Notes: generated by a model from the letters alone, not told the origin. A stretch of 23,964 nucleotides of DNA from CAYOHR01 sp964512145 (GCA_964512145.1 CAZEIM010000042.1:1-23964), one strand, 5' to 3'; positions 1 to 8,954 are shown, counted from the first letter of the stretch. A program made the numbers and translations.

Positions 1-200
1 GCAGAAGGAATATTGTCTAAACTCAATTTGTTGCACTAAAGTGGACAAGTCAGGAAGAAAGGCAAGGCTTAAAAATAGGATGTATTGAAGAATGCGCTTA
101 CCGTATGGGCTTTATTAATCAGGAACAACTCCAAAAATTAGCACAACCCCTATTAAAAAGTGGGTATGGAGATTATTTGTTGAGGTTGATAAAAAACTAA
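1..200 (+). CDS. rfbA: Glucose-1-phosphate thymidylyltransferase, 3' fragment
   Basis: This is the C-terminal tail of an RmlA/RfbA-type nucleotidyltransferase, which makes dTDP-glucose for dTDP-rhamnose and surface polysaccharide synthesis. The frame ending at the TAA at 198-200 reads ERQGLKIGCIEECAYRMGFI, then an EQLQKLAQPL segment and a GYGDYLLRLI terminus, the conserved end of the family. The frame is open only from 21; an in-frame TAA lies at 18-20. Between the FVA and RQG motifs there are about four more residues than I expect for the family. The first ~50 bases therefore probably contain an indel or an assembly error at the contig edge. The gene converges on the neighbour at 204 with 3 nt between stops. 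Recognition of the tail is solid; whether the gene is intact cannot be seen. Confidence 0.78.
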
Positions 201-203
201 ATA

Positions 204-1148
204 TTATTTTAAAAACCTCTTTACTCTCTTATGGCAATAGGGGGTACTCCCTTTTTTTTCGTAGTACTGTTGATGATATTCTTCTGCAGGCCAAAATTTT
301 TCAGCTTTTTTAAGTTTGGTAGCAATTTTATATCCTTTCTTTTCTAAAATTTGAATTAATTTTTCAGAGGTTTTCTTTTCTTCCTCAGTTTGGTAAAATA
401 TTACAGACAGGTATTGTTCACCAATATCAGGCCCTTGACCGTCCATTTGAGTTGGATCGTGAATTTCAAAAAATAATTTTGTTAATTCTTCAAAGGAAGT
501 TAGTGTGGGATTATATGTAACCTCTAATGCTTCTATATGTCCGGTATTATGTCGACAAACTTCTTCGTAGGTAGGGTTAAGAGTTCTTCCTCCGGTATAT
601 CCTACTTGTGTTTTAATTACCCCAGGAGCATTTTGAAAATAGTATTCAACTCCCCAAAAACATCCTCCAGCAAAAATAGCCTTAAGAGATTCGATGGTAT
701 CCGGAATAAAATTTAATGAAATGGAGTTTACGCAATGGCGCGTATTTTTTGAAGTAAACCCTTCCCCTATAAATACATGTCCTAAATGTCCTTTACATGA
801 AGAACAAATTATTTCGGTTCTTTGGCCATCTGCATCTGGAACTCTGGTAACCGCACCCGGTAATTCGTCATCAAAACTAGGCCAACCGCATTGAGCATCA
901 AATTTATCTTTTGATTTGTATAATGGAGCATTACACTGTTTGCAAACATAGGTTCCTTTTTCAGTATGCTGGTAATATTTTCCGGTATAAGGCCTTTCTG
1001 TTCCTTTGTGTTTTATAACGTATTCTTCTTCGGTAGTTAATGTATTCCAATTTTTCATAGTCATTTTTGAATTATTATCGGTATTTTGTGAGCATGCCCA
1101 TGTACTAAAATACAATACACACACATATACTTTAAAAAGATTTTTCAT
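204..1148 (-). CDS. msrBA: MsrB-MsrA fusion, peptide methionine sulfoxide reductase, probable lipoprotein
   Basis: Bifunctional repair enzyme reducing methionine-R-sulfoxide (MsrB) and methionine-S-sulfoxide (MsrA) in proteins. With the start at 1148 it has 314 residues. Residues 1-19 look like an export signal ending in TWAC, a loose lipobox with C19, so an envelope location is likely. MsrB is about residues 34-150: zinc pairs C69-x-x-C72 and C115-x-x-C118, recycling C87 in CGWPSF, and catalytic C139 in RHCVNS. MsrA is about 155-314: catalytic C163 in GGCFWG, with C305 near the end as probable resolving cysteine. The thioredoxin-like domain of neisserial PilB is absent, so an outside reductant is needed. 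An earlier in-frame ATG at 1200-1202 would add 18 residues and overlap the end of porX; the internal start gives a cleaner signal peptide. It lies 31 nt downstream of porX and could be co-transcribed. Confidence 0.93.
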   Translation of the reverse strand: MKNLFKVYVCVLYFSTWACSQNTDNNSKMTMKNWNTLTTEEEYVIKHKGTERPYTGKYYQHTEKGTYVCKQCNAPLYKSKDKFDAQCGWPSFDDELPGAVTRVPDADGQRTEIICSSCKGHLGHVFIGEGFTSKNTRHCVNSISLNFIPDTIESLKAIFAGGCFWGVEYYFQNAPGVIKTQVGYTGGRTLNPTYEEVCRHNTGHIEALEVTYNPTLTSFEELTKLFFEIHDPTQMDGQGPDIGEQYLSVIFYQTEEEKKTSEKLIQILEKKGYKIATKLKKAEKFWPAEEYHQQYYEKKGSTPYCHKRVKRFLK

Positions 1149-1179
1149 GTACAAAAATACAAATGAAATCCAAAAATGT

Positions 1180-2730
1180 TTATTTAGCCGATAAACGTAC
1201 AAAAGGCACGAGCATTTCTTCCATAGAAATCCCCCCGTGTTGAAATGTATTTTTATAATAACTTACATAATGGTTATAATTATTTGGATACGCAAAAAAC
1301 ATATTTTCTTTGGCAAATATGTATTTAGAAGTAACGTTTGTTTTTGGAAGGTATGCTAAAGAAGGGTTTTTTATTTCAAAAACCTCTTTATCATTGTATT
1401 GTAAGTTTTTACCTACTTTGTATCGGAGGTTTGTATTGGTATCTTTGTCGCCAATTACTTTACTAGGATGCGTTACATATATTGTTCCGTGGTCTGTAGT
1501 AATAAACACCCTTTTTTTTGCTGCAGCAATTTTTTTAAGAAGTTCAAGCAACGGAGAGTGTTGAAACCAACTTAACGTCACCGACCTATACCCAGCTTCG
1601 TCTTCTGCTAATTCTTTTATTAATCGGGTATCCGTTCGGGCATGCGAAAGCATATCTACAAAGTTGTATACCACTACATTTAATGCATTATTTAATAAAT
1701 TATTAAACTGATCGTTCACTTTTTTGCCAAAATCAACGTTCAATACCTTATGATAGGAGGTTTTAATTTCTTTATTATGTCTTTTTAAATTTCGGATGAG
1801 TAAATCATGTTCAAATTCATTTTTATTTCCTTCATCATCTTCGTTTAACCATAAATTGGGGTATATTTTTTCTATTTCAGAGGGCATTAATCCTGCAAAA
1901 AGTGCATTCCTGGCATATTGTGTGGCTGTAGGTAAAATACTGTGATACAAGCCTTCTTCTTCGATTTTAAACCATTCATTCAATATTGGCTTTAATACTA
2001 GCCACTGATCTAATCGTAAATTATCAATCACGATTAAAAATGTAGAATTTTGTGGTGTTAAGTCTGGGAATAATTTTTCTTTCAACAAGCGATGTGACAT
2101 TATGGGCGCATCTTGAGATTTTGGATTTAACCAGTCGAGGTAATTATTTTCAATATATTTAGCAAAAAGTAAATTGGCTTCTTTTTTTTGAGACGAAAGT
2201 ATATCGTTCATGCTTTCGTCACTTTTTTCAAGCTCAAGATCCCAAAAGGTCAGTTTTCTGTACAGTTCGTACCAGTCTTGCAATCCAAGTCGACCGTTCA
2301 TCAGCATCGAGATATTTCTGAATTCTTGCTGGTATTTATGCGTTGACTTTTCTTGTATAAGTCTTTTTTCGTCTAAATTTTTTTTAATGGATAATAATAT
2401 TTGGTTAGGATTAACCGGTTTAATTAAATAATCCGATATTTTTGAACCAATGGCTTCTTCCATTATTTTTTCTTCCTCACTTTTAGTAATCATAATTACC
2501 GGTAGAGCGGGGTGAAACTCTTTAATTTGAGCTAAGGTTTCAAGTCCGGAGTATCCGGGCATATTTTCATCTAAAAACACGATGTCGAAGTTTTTTTTTC
2601 CTACCAATTCAACAGCATCAAATCCATTGTTAACAGTATCTACCGTGTATCCTTTATCTTCTAAAAATAAAATATGAGGCTTTAACAATTCAATTTCATC
2701 ATCAGCCCAAAGAATTTGTATTTTTTCCAT
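1180..2730 (-). CDS. porX: PorX-type response regulator with PglZ domain (type IX secretion control)
   Basis: Two-domain cytoplasmic regulator of 516 residues, the size of Porphyromonas PorX. Residues 1-120 form a receiver domain: acidic pair D10/D11, phospho-acceptor D54 in FLDENMPG, T82 and K104. A helical linker follows, then a PglZ (alkaline phosphatase superfamily) domain from about 220: metal-site D236 in VIDNLRLDQW, candidate nucleophile threonines T268/T270 in LPTATQYARN, a TTDHGTIYV segment and a C-terminal HGGISMEEMLVPF. In the studied homologue PorX works with kinase PorY and an extracytoplasmic sigma factor to control T9SS genes, and its PglZ domain cleaves oligonucleotides. No PorY or sigma gene lies in this window, which is usual because porX and porY are often unlinked. 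This PglZ domain is not evidence for BREX phage defence. tadA is 85 nt upstream and msrBA 31 nt downstream on the same strand. Confidence 0.93.
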   Translation of the reverse strand: MEKIQILWADDEIELLKPHILFLEDKGYTVDTVNNGFDAVELVGKKNFDIVFLDENMPGYSGLETLAQIKEFHPALPVIMITKSEEEKIMEEAIGSKISDYLIKPVNPNQILLSIKKNLDEKRLIQEKSTHKYQQEFRNISMLMNGRLGLQDWYELYRKLTFWDLELEKSDESMNDILSSQKKEANLLFAKYIENNYLDWLNPKSQDAPIMSHRLLKEKLFPDLTPQNSTFLIVIDNLRLDQWLVLKPILNEWFKIEEEGLYHSILPTATQYARNALFAGLMPSEIEKIYPNLWLNEDDEGNKNEFEHDLLIRNLKRHNKEIKTSYHKVLNVDFGKKVNDQFNNLLNNALNVVVYNFVDMLSHARTDTRLIKELAEDEAGYRSVTLSWFQHSPLLELLKKIAAAKKRVFITTDHGTIYVTHPSKVIGDKDTNTNLRYKVGKNLQYNDKEVFEIKNPSLAYLPKTNVTSKYIFAKENMFFAYPNNYNHYVSYYKNTFQHGGISMEEMLVPFVRLSAK

Positions 2731-2815
2731 TGTGAATATTTAGAATTATATTATTTAATTATTAATAGAAATCAATATACTATACATATAACGGAAACGA
2801 TTCGTTTTTGTTACA

Positions 2816-3265
2816 TCATTTATTTCTTTTTTGGGCAAAGAAAGAGCTTAATATTTCAGCACATTGTTTTTCGAGAATTCCTGATACAATTTCGGTTTTA
2901 GGGTGTAATATTTTAGCATTTAATTCTCCAAATCCATACTTTAAATCGGTGGCTCCAAAAACAATTTTTTTAAACTGAGCCCATTTTATCATTCCGGCAC
3001 ACATGAAACAAGGCTCAAGAGTTATGTATAGGGTGCAATGGTTTAAATATTTTGTGCCAAAAAATTCTACAGCCGCAGTATATGCAATTATTTCTGCATG
3101 GGCAGTTACATCGTTTAATTTTTCAGTTTGATTATGTGCTTTAGCAATAATTTTATTTTCGTTTATGATTAATGCTCCAATCGGAACCTCATTTTCTTCC
3201 ATTCCCTTTTCAGCCTCTTTAAGGGCAATATTCATAAAATATTCATCCGAAAAAACACTATACAT
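2816..3265 (-). CDS. tadA: tRNA-specific adenosine deaminase TadA
   Basis: Zinc-dependent deaminase converting A34 to inosine in the anticodon of tRNA-Arg(ACG), allowing it to read CGU, CGC and CGA. The 149-residue length is typical. Visible motifs are the zinc ligand and proton shuttle H56-A-E58 and the zinc cysteines in P85-C86-x-x-C89, with the N-terminal EAEKGMEENEVPIGA stretch usual for the family. The start is divergent from the lipoprotein gene at 3317 with only 51 nt between, so the two promoters must lie in or near that short AT-rich gap. porX follows on the same strand after 85 nt. No anomaly seen. Guanine or cytosine deaminase is the alternative within the fold, but the overall sequence fits TadA well. 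Confidence 0.96.
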   Translation of the reverse strand: MYSVFSDEYFMNIALKEAEKGMEENEVPIGALIINENKIIAKAHNQTEKLNDVTAHAEIIAYTAAVEFFGTKYLNHCTLYITLEPCFMCAGMIKWAQFKKIVFGATDLKYGFGELNAKILHPKTEIVSGILEKQCAEILSSFFAQKRNK

Positions 3266-3316
3266 GTAACTTAACTGTATTTTTTTCGTTGAAAAATTAC
3301 TATTTTATTTTTAGAT

Positions 3317-4395
3317 ATGTTCTTGAAAAGTGGTGTTTTTTTTCTTGTTATTTTTTTTCTTCAACTATTTATGGCATGTATTCAGCCATATACCGGAAAA
3401 GAGTCTGTAAAAAATGAGGCAGAACTAAATATTTTAAAACAATTAGATGCTATTGATCAAAAATATGGAAATCATCATGTGATCACGTTAAGCACACAAA
3501 AAACGGTTTCTGAAATTACGCAACAATACAATATTAGCGTTGAAAAATTTTTAGAAGATAATCCACATATAGATCCATACTTACCTGAAGGGACTATAGT
3601 ACAAGTGCCTGTTAAGGTTTTTGGAGGTATTGAGTTAAAAGTTCATTTAATTAAGTTGGGAGAAAATTTACAATTTTTGGCAAAGTCATACGATACCGAA
3701 TTAGAACAACTTTTAGTGTATAACCCAGCCATAAATTTTACCATTGAAGAAGGTGAGCAAATTACTATACTTCAGCCTGAATTACCCAAAAGCGTACTAC
3801 ACGAACAAAATAATACTTCTAAGACCAAAATAATGGTTGATAACCAAGATATTCAAAAACAAATACAGGTTTTAAAGAGTAAAAAAATTGAAAATATTAA
3901 TCATTTTCAAGAAGTGTATCTAAATCAAAAAATTTCGGCCTTAAAATCGGGATCTAGTTTTTCAATATTAGATACATTTTTTTACCAACATCAATTAAAA
4001 ATAAAAACCTACCAAGATGAAGGTGGATTTCATAAAGTAGCAGGAGTATATTTTACCCCAAACACAATAGCTTTAGAAATATATGGCACATGTTCCTCTG
4101 CTGAGGATATTGGAGAAATTAGAAAAATTGTCATTCGAGATAAATCTTTTCAAATGGCTAATGGATTAAGGGTTGGTAATACATTGCAGGATATACAAAA
4201 CNNNNNNNNNNNNNNNNNNNNNNNNNNNNNNNNTCTGTTGAGGTAATAAATGATGCAGTTGTTGTATTACCTCCACCCACTGAGCGAACCGCATTAGTGT
4301 TAGAGCCATTTAGCTTAGAATGGAAAGAAAATGGCTTATATACACTTTCGGATATTCCCAAAAATGTAAAAATATCCAGTATCCAGCTCTTTTAA
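3317..4395 (+). CDS. LysM-containing lipoprotein, interrupted by an assembly gap
   Basis: Probable outer-membrane or periplasmic lipoprotein of unknown exact role. Residues 1-21 are a lipoprotein signal ending in LFMAC (C21). Two LysM-like repeats follow: about 50-97 (HHVITLSTQ.. to ..EGTIVQVPV) and about 105-150 (IELKVHLIKLGENLQ.. to ..EEGEQITILQP). LysM domains bind peptidoglycan or related glycans. The remainder is a lysine-rich linker and a C-terminal domain I do not recognise. The N run at 4202-4233 cuts the gene. Sequence before it is in frame 2, while after it an open frame-1 stretch beginning SVEVINDAVVVLPPP runs to TAA at 4393-4395. The halves join if the true gap length is a multiple of 3, so I treat them as one gene of about 359 residues. 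It is divergent from tadA; the next lipoprotein gene starts 61 nt downstream. Confidence 0.72.
4202..4233. other. Assembly gap, 32 N
   Basis: Thirty-two undetermined bases inside the LysM lipoprotein gene. The gap starts at a codon boundary of the upstream frame and the downstream coding frame starts right after it, so the true length should be divisible by 3 if the gene is intact. Confidence 0.95.
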
Positions 4396-4424
4396 AAGCA
4401 AGAGTAATATTGTATAATTTTTTA

Positions 4425-4432
4425 TACATTTG
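4425..4432 (+). promoter_or_regulatory. Candidate -7 box TACATTTG for the lipoprotein operon
   Basis: Exact match to the Bacteroidota TAnnTTTG element, 24 nt before the ATG at 4457. I see no TTG at the usual 17-23 nt upstream; the nearest one is 12 nt away. Only half of the promoter is supported. Confidence 0.4.
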
Positions 4433-4456
4433 TAAATAATCGATAAATTTTATGGT

Positions 4457-5007
4457 ATGATTAGGAGTACTAAAATATGTATTTGGAGTTTTTTTGTCGT
4501 TTTTTTGAGCATTTTTAGNNNNNNNNNNNNNNNNNNNNNNNNNNNNNNNNTTGTAAAGATCCTGTACAAGAAACGATTACATTAAAAAACATTGAATTAT
4601 TGGCAGATGCACCGTATTTTGAAGGGCCAAATTCTTTTCAGGCTAATGTTCAACATGAGTTGGAGAAAATATTGAAAGAAAAGGGTTATACATTAAGCCA
4701 AATTAAAAATATACAATTAGATAATGCTACTATTGAAGTTCCCGATACTTTACCAAAGGATTTAATTAGTTCTGTCACTCTACAATTGGTTAGTGATGAA
4801 ATTGCTATGCAAAAAGTAGCTGTACTTAATCCATTTATTTCGGAGGCTTCAAAAGTTGAGTTACAAGTAGCTCAAGAACAAAAAGATATTGAAAAATATT
4901 TTACTAAGGATTATTTTACTGTAGTTTTAGATGCAAATTTTAATAAAGATGTTGAAAATAATCTTCAGTTTTATACCACATTAAATTTTAGTGTTTTTTT
5001 AAAATAA
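4457..5007 (+). CDS. Predicted lipoprotein, interrupted by an assembly gap
   Basis: Lipoprotein of unknown function, about 183 residues. The ATG at 4457 opens MIRSTKICIWSFFVVFLSIF, a basic N-terminus and hydrophobic core, before an N run (4519-4550). After the gap the open frame begins with Cys (CKDPVQETITLKNIELL), which I read as the lipidated cysteine. The rest is soluble, beta-strand-rich, with a central Lys/Glu-rich helix (residues near NVQHELEKILKEKGY) and no motif I recognise. As with the gap before it, the two halves are joined only if the missing length is a multiple of 3. A TTG codon at 4600 could act as a start but would leave a protein without the export signal, so I reject it. The DUF2147 gene begins 6 nt after the stop; the three genes to 6593 form a likely operon. 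An earlier ATG at 4452 hits a stop after one codon. Confidence 0.68.
4519..4550. other. Assembly gap, 32 N
   Basis: Thirty-two undetermined bases between the signal peptide and the mature part of the lipoprotein gene at 4457-5007. Frame bookkeeping again needs a true length divisible by 3. Confidence 0.95.
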
Positions 5008-5013
5008 TTTATT

Positions 5014-5505
5014 ATGAGAACCATGTTTAATAGTATTTCCCGAAATGGATTTTTGGGATTGATTTTTTTAGCGGTATTTTCCTTTGTTTTATCATCTTCG
5101 TTTGTTTTAAATGACACAGAAGGAGATCGATTAATGGGCGTTTGGGAGCCAAGTAATGGCAAAGCTAGGGTAAAGATCGAAAAAATTGGCAATAAGTATT
5201 TTGGAAAAATTGTTTGGTTGAGAGAGCCGATTGATCCTGTTACCAATGCTCCAAAGGTTGATAAAAACAATCCGGACGAATCTATGAGAACTGTGCCATT
5301 AAAAGGCTATCGATTGCTTAAGGACTTTGTATATAGTGGAAATAACGAATGGAAAGATGGCACTATATACGATCCTGAAAATGGAAGTACGTATAGTTGT
5401 ATTATTAATATGAAAGATGAAAACACCTTAGATATTAGAGGGTTTATAGGTGTTAAAGCTTTAGGTAGAACGGATGTTTGGAAAAGATTAGTGATAAAAA
5501 AATGA
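5014..5505 (+). CDS. DUF2147 secreted protein
   Basis: 163-residue exported protein of the DUF2147 family, biochemical role unknown. A signal peptide with a hydrophobic core (GLIFLAVFSFVLSSSF) occupies residues 1-33. The mature part has the family pattern: GVWEPSNGKARVKIEKIGNK, a GKIVWL strand, an acidic NPDESMR segment, IYDPENGSTYSC, then DIRGFIGVKALGRTDVW near the end. The pattern of short strands suggests a small lipocalin-like barrel. It starts 6 nt after the lipoprotein gene, and its TGA (5503-5505) overlaps the next ATG (5502-5504) in an ATGA arrangement, so translation of the next gene is probably coupled. DUF2147 proteins are common in Bacteroidota and Proteobacteria; neighbourhood here points to an envelope function only in a general way. 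Confidence 0.9.
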   Translation: MRTMFNSISRNGFLGLIFLAVFSFVLSSSFVLNDTEGDRLMGVWEPSNGKARVKIEKIGNKYFGKIVWLREPIDPVTNAPKVDKNNPDESMRTVPLKGYRLLKDFVYSGNNEWKDGTIYDPENGSTYSCIINMKDENTLDIRGFIGVKALGRTDVWKRLVIKK

Positions 5506-6593
5506 TCCGAGCATTATATTTAAGTATTTTTTATGTAATAGCCTTACCAATGGCTATTTTTTCTCAAGGAAATACAGAAGAAGAAGAGGAAGATTATAGT
5601 ATGTATGAAAATGTGACATATTCCGATTCTAAAACAAAAGTATTTTGTAACCCCAAAATTTTTGATTTGAGCCCGCAACGATTTATATCGGTTGCTTGGG
5701 ATGCTCAATTTGCTCATACCATGCAATTATCAGAGCCCGGTTTATATCCTCCCAAAGAATTTTTAGTATACGAAGAAGCAAAACTAAAAAATGTTGGCGG
5801 GTTAAGATTATTTGCTAATATTCCCGTTATTTCTAAAAATAGCATTCTTTGGCAAATGGGAGTTAACTACTGGAATGTTCAGTATGCATTTTCAGATATT
5901 GTACAACAAAATGCTACAAAAAGCGTATTACAAGAGTTTGATAGAGATTTTCACACTACAGGAATCCATACTACGGTATTTAAACCACTTAATGACAAAC
6001 AATTTTTGTTGTTTCAAGCATCAGCAGATCTTAGTGGCAATTATACTTTACCAGAGTTTCAATCTTTAAAATATACTAGATATTCGGCAGCATTACTATG
6101 GGGTAAAAGGCCTAACGATCGCAAGCAATGGGCAGTAGGTTTAGCAAGAACGTATAGAGTAGGGGAAATGAATTATATTCCGGTTATAATGCATAATTGG
6201 ACATCTCCTAAAAGAACATGGGGAACTGAGGTATTGTTTCCTGCACGTGCGCATGTGCGAAAAAACTTTAGTTCTAGAAGTTTACTATTAGGAGGATACG
6301 AGTTAGAGGGACAAAGTTACAGGCTACAGGGTATATCAACGGATACTGAAAGTATTGAAATACGCAGAGGAGAATTGCGTTTTAGGCTTGAATATCAACG
6401 ACAAATATGGGGATTTATTTGGGGATCATTTCAAGTAGGATATAGACATAATTACTCATTCAATGCCGATGCATTACAAAATGATGGAAAAGAATTTTTT
6501 AGAGGTTTTTTTGGAGATCAACCTTATGCCATGTTAAATACTTTAGGAAACACACCCTATATTAATATTGGCATTCATTTAGTTAGTCCGTAA
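5502..6593 (+). CDS. DUF6268-like outer-membrane beta-barrel protein
   Basis: 363-residue exported protein, probably an outer-membrane barrel. The ATG at 5502 overlaps the upstream stop by four bases. An upstream TTG at 5478 would add eight residues and spoil the signal peptide, so it is rejected. Residues 1-22 are a signal peptide (core LSIFYVIALPMAIF, cleavage near SQG), followed by an acidic EEEEEDY stretch. The rest alternates aromatic and polar residues as in transmembrane strands, with segments such as GEMNYIPVIMHNWTS, TWGTEVLFPARAHVRKNFS and LLLGGYELEGQSYRL that I associate with the DUF6268 family. It ends INIGIHLVSP; this is not the classic terminal Phe. The substrate or role is unknown. 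It converges on pbpC with 3 nt between stop codons, so any terminator must lie within coding sequence. Confidence 0.8.
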   Translation: MIRALYLSIFYVIALPMAIFSQGNTEEEEEDYSMYENVTYSDSKTKVFCNPKIFDLSPQRFISVAWDAQFAHTMQLSEPGLYPPKEFLVYEEAKLKNVGGLRLFANIPVISKNSILWQMGVNYWNVQYAFSDIVQQNATKSVLQEFDRDFHTTGIHTTVFKPLNDKQFLLFQASADLSGNYTLPEFQSLKYTRYSAALLWGKRPNDRKQWAVGLARTYRVGEMNYIPVIMHNWTSPKRTWGTEVLFPARAHVRKNFSSRSLLLGGYELEGQSYRLQGISTDTESIEIRRGELRFRLEYQRQIWGFIWGSFQVGYRHNYSFNADALQNDGKEFFRGFFGDQPYAMLNTLGNTPYINIGIHLVSP

Positions 6594-6596
6594 AAA

Positions 6597-8954
6597 TTAT
6601 TCGGTAATTTCAAACTGAATATTTAGCTCTTCTCCATTTTCATCCAGTAAAAACAAACGATAGGTACCTTTTTCTGGTTTAACGCTTATTTGATGTTTTC
6701 CAGAAGTAGTTCCTAAGTAGGTTTCGTTTAAGTGCCAAAATATTTTTTGATTCGGGTTGCTATGTGACGCTTCCAATACAATGTTAGTTTTGTTTTGATC
6801 GAAGTCTTTCGGAATAAAAATTTTGCTTTTATGTTGCGGATAAATAATCGCCATTGATTTTGAATGTAAAGGATTGCAATTGTGTTTATATGGAGGTAAT
6901 GATGTGTAATTAATGTTTTTTTGCTTGTAAAACCATTCGATATAAGGAGGTAAGACAAACCATTTTACCGGGAATATATTTTCGGTTAATTCACAATCTT
7001 GACTTACTCTAAATCCTTTATGGTTAAGATGAATTATTTGATGGTATGGGCATGATTTAGCCTCTAAACACTCTTTTGGAGCCAAAACGGAGTCCGATTT
7101 TTCACAATTTTCGGAGAATACGTAACCACTTTTAGAACATATGGATATTTTTTCTAGTTCATCGTATGGAGGTGTAAACCATATATGTTCTAATGGTAAA
7201 AAATCGAAACAATCGAACATAATAGGTGCCGAAATATTAACACCGGTTAATCCACTTCTTCCTTCTCCGCTGGCATTTCCTGCCCAAACACCTACCACAT
7301 ATTTTGGAGTTGTAGCAATAGCCCAAGCATCTCTGTGTCCATAACTAGTCCCAGTTTTCCAGGCAATTTTTCGTGATGAAGAAAACATTTCCCAATTTAA
7401 ATCTTCCTCCGGTCGGTTTACTTTAAGCAAGGCTTCATAGGTACTCCATATAGCAGATGCCTTATATATTTTCGGGTAATTTTCAAGTTCTGATTTGTTA
7501 ATAGGGACGTTTTTCTTATTTAACCACCGCAGTGGATGTATATCATTAGGATTATATTTTCCATTATATAAGGTATAATTGTTTAATGTTCTTGACAAAG
7601 ACGCATAAGCTCCGCAAATTTCCCATAAGGTTGACTCGGCACCCCCTAAAATTAAGCTTAAACCATAGTAGTCGGCCGACTGGTTAATGGAATATAATTG
7701 AAGTTTTTGGAGTTCAAGTAAAAATTTTTCAATTCCATGTTCTTTTAATAATAACACAGAAGGTACATTTAATGATCGGGCTAGCGCCTGGTATGCTTTT
7801 ACAGCACCGTAAAATTCATTATTAAAGTTTTTAGGTGTATAACCTTTAAAGTAAGAGGGTACGTCTTCAATAAGCATGGTGGGTAAAATTTCTGCTTCCT
7901 GAATACAAGAAGCAAATAAAAAAGGTTTTAATATACTACCTGTACTTCGTTTAGATTGAATAATATCAACATCTTGTCCATGATCTTCATTTGACAACTT
8001 AGGAACATTTCCAACATAAGCTATTACATTTCCCGTATTTACCTCACTAATTAAGATGGCTAAATTGTGAATTTTATTTGCTTGATATTTTTTGCCGTAT
8101 ATTTTGGCCAGGTTTACGGCATTTTCTTGTATTGAAGCATCGAGGCTTGTATGGGTAAATTGTCCTTCGTACCCACTTTTTATTAAATGAGCTAATAGGT
8201 GAGGGGCATAATTCGGAATAATATGAGGTTTAGTAGGGATTTCTTCTTGAAGAGCCAGCTGATAGGTTAAACTATCGATTACTTGATTCGTGAGTAGTTT
8301 TTTTAATAATCTATTTCTTTTTTGAATAAGCAATGAAGCGTTTTTACCCGGAAAAATTAGCGAAGGAGCATTAGGTAATACAGCAAGTGTTGCAGACTGA
8401 CTCCATGATAATTTTTCGGAAGATACCCCGAAATATCTCCAAGAGGCAGCTTCTAAACCTACTACATTTCCACCAAATGGAGCGTGCGCTGCATATAAAT
8501 TTAATATTTTACTTTTAGAATAAGCAATTTCTATGAACAAGGTATACAAGGCTTCTTTACTTTTTGACCAAAAACTTCTGCTGTAATTTTTAAGAGCCAT
8601 TCTTGCTAATTGCATAGAAATTGTGCTGGCTCCACTTTTTGTTTTGCCAGAGGTTGTATTTTGATAGATAGCTCGTAAAACAGAAAATGGGTTAATACCC
8701 GGGTGGTAATAAAAATATTCATCTTCAAACAATAAAACACATTGTTTGTATTTTTCGGGTAATGTATCTTGAACTGGGAACCGCCATTGTTCGTCTGATG
8801 CAATTTTTACTGCAAGTAATTCGTTGTTTCGATCTAATAATACGGTGCAATATGTTTCGTTGAATACGTTTTTTGGAAAAAACACCTTAATGCAGGCAAT
8901 AAAAAGGATAATTGCAAGGATTATCAGCGCAACTTTTTTATGCCAAGGTTTCAT
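6597..8954 (-). CDS. pbpC: Penicillin-binding protein 1C, bifunctional peptidoglycan glycosyltransferase/transpeptidase
   Basis: Class A penicillin-binding protein of 785 residues anchored by one N-terminal membrane helix (about 8-26). It should polymerise lipid II and cross-link peptides in the periplasm. The GT51 domain (about 50-230) has catalytic E77 in FEDEYF and STISMQLARM. The transpeptidase domain has S340-I-L-K343 after RSTG, S394-L-N396 and K533-T-G535. Beyond about 620 comes a Cys-rich stretch (four cysteines in CSKSGYVFSENC..ECLEAKSC) and a C-terminal BiPBP_C-type beta-sandwich (about 695-785). This domain order is that of PBP1C rather than PBP1A/B. Its frequent partner, an alpha-2-macroglobulin-like gene, is not seen here. 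The start overlaps the end of queG by 17 nt in another frame, so the two are likely co-transcribed. Confidence 0.94.
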   Translation of the reverse strand: MKPWHKKVALIILAIILFIACIKVFFPKNVFNETYCTVLLDRNNELLAVKIASDEQWRFPVQDTLPEKYKQCVLLFEDEYFYYHPGINPFSVLRAIYQNTTSGKTKSGASTISMQLARMALKNYSRSFWSKSKEALYTLFIEIAYSKSKILNLYAAHAPFGGNVVGLEAASWRYFGVSSEKLSWSQSATLAVLPNAPSLIFPGKNASLLIQKRNRLLKKLLTNQVIDSLTYQLALQEEIPTKPHIIPNYAPHLLAHLIKSGYEGQFTHTSLDASIQENAVNLAKIYGKKYQANKIHNLAILISEVNTGNVIAYVGNVPKLSNEDHGQDVDIIQSKRSTGSILKPFLFASCIQEAEILPTMLIEDVPSYFKGYTPKNFNNEFYGAVKAYQALARSLNVPSVLLLKEHGIEKFLLELQKLQLYSINQSADYYGLSLILGGAESTLWEICGAYASLSRTLNNYTLYNGKYNPNDIHPLRWLNKKNVPINKSELENYPKIYKASAIWSTYEALLKVNRPEEDLNWEMFSSSRKIAWKTGTSYGHRDAWAIATTPKYVVGVWAGNASGEGRSGLTGVNISAPIMFDCFDFLPLEHIWFTPPYDELEKISICSKSGYVFSENCEKSDSVLAPKECLEAKSCPYHQIIHLNHKGFRVSQDCELTENIFPVKWFVLPPYIEWFYKQKNINYTSLPPYKHNCNPLHSKSMAIIYPQHKSKIFIPKDFDQNKTNIVLEASHSNPNQKIFWHLNETYLGTTSGKHQISVKPEKGTYRLFLLDENGEELNIQFEITE

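Noticed and set aside
1152..1159. TATTTTTG box as promoter of msrBA
   Set aside because: It ends only 4 nt before the start codon, so transcription would begin inside the ATG; no TTG partner was looked for with success.
1180..2730. PglZ domain plus a nearby DNA methyltransferase as a BREX defence locus
   Set aside because: The protein has an N-terminal receiver domain and the length of PorX; no brx genes are present, and the methyltransferase is 18 kb away and MmeI-like, not PglX.
4600..5007. Independent gene starting at TTG 4600
   Set aside because: The frame is open back to the N run and begins with the probable lipobox Cys; an export signal lies before the gap.
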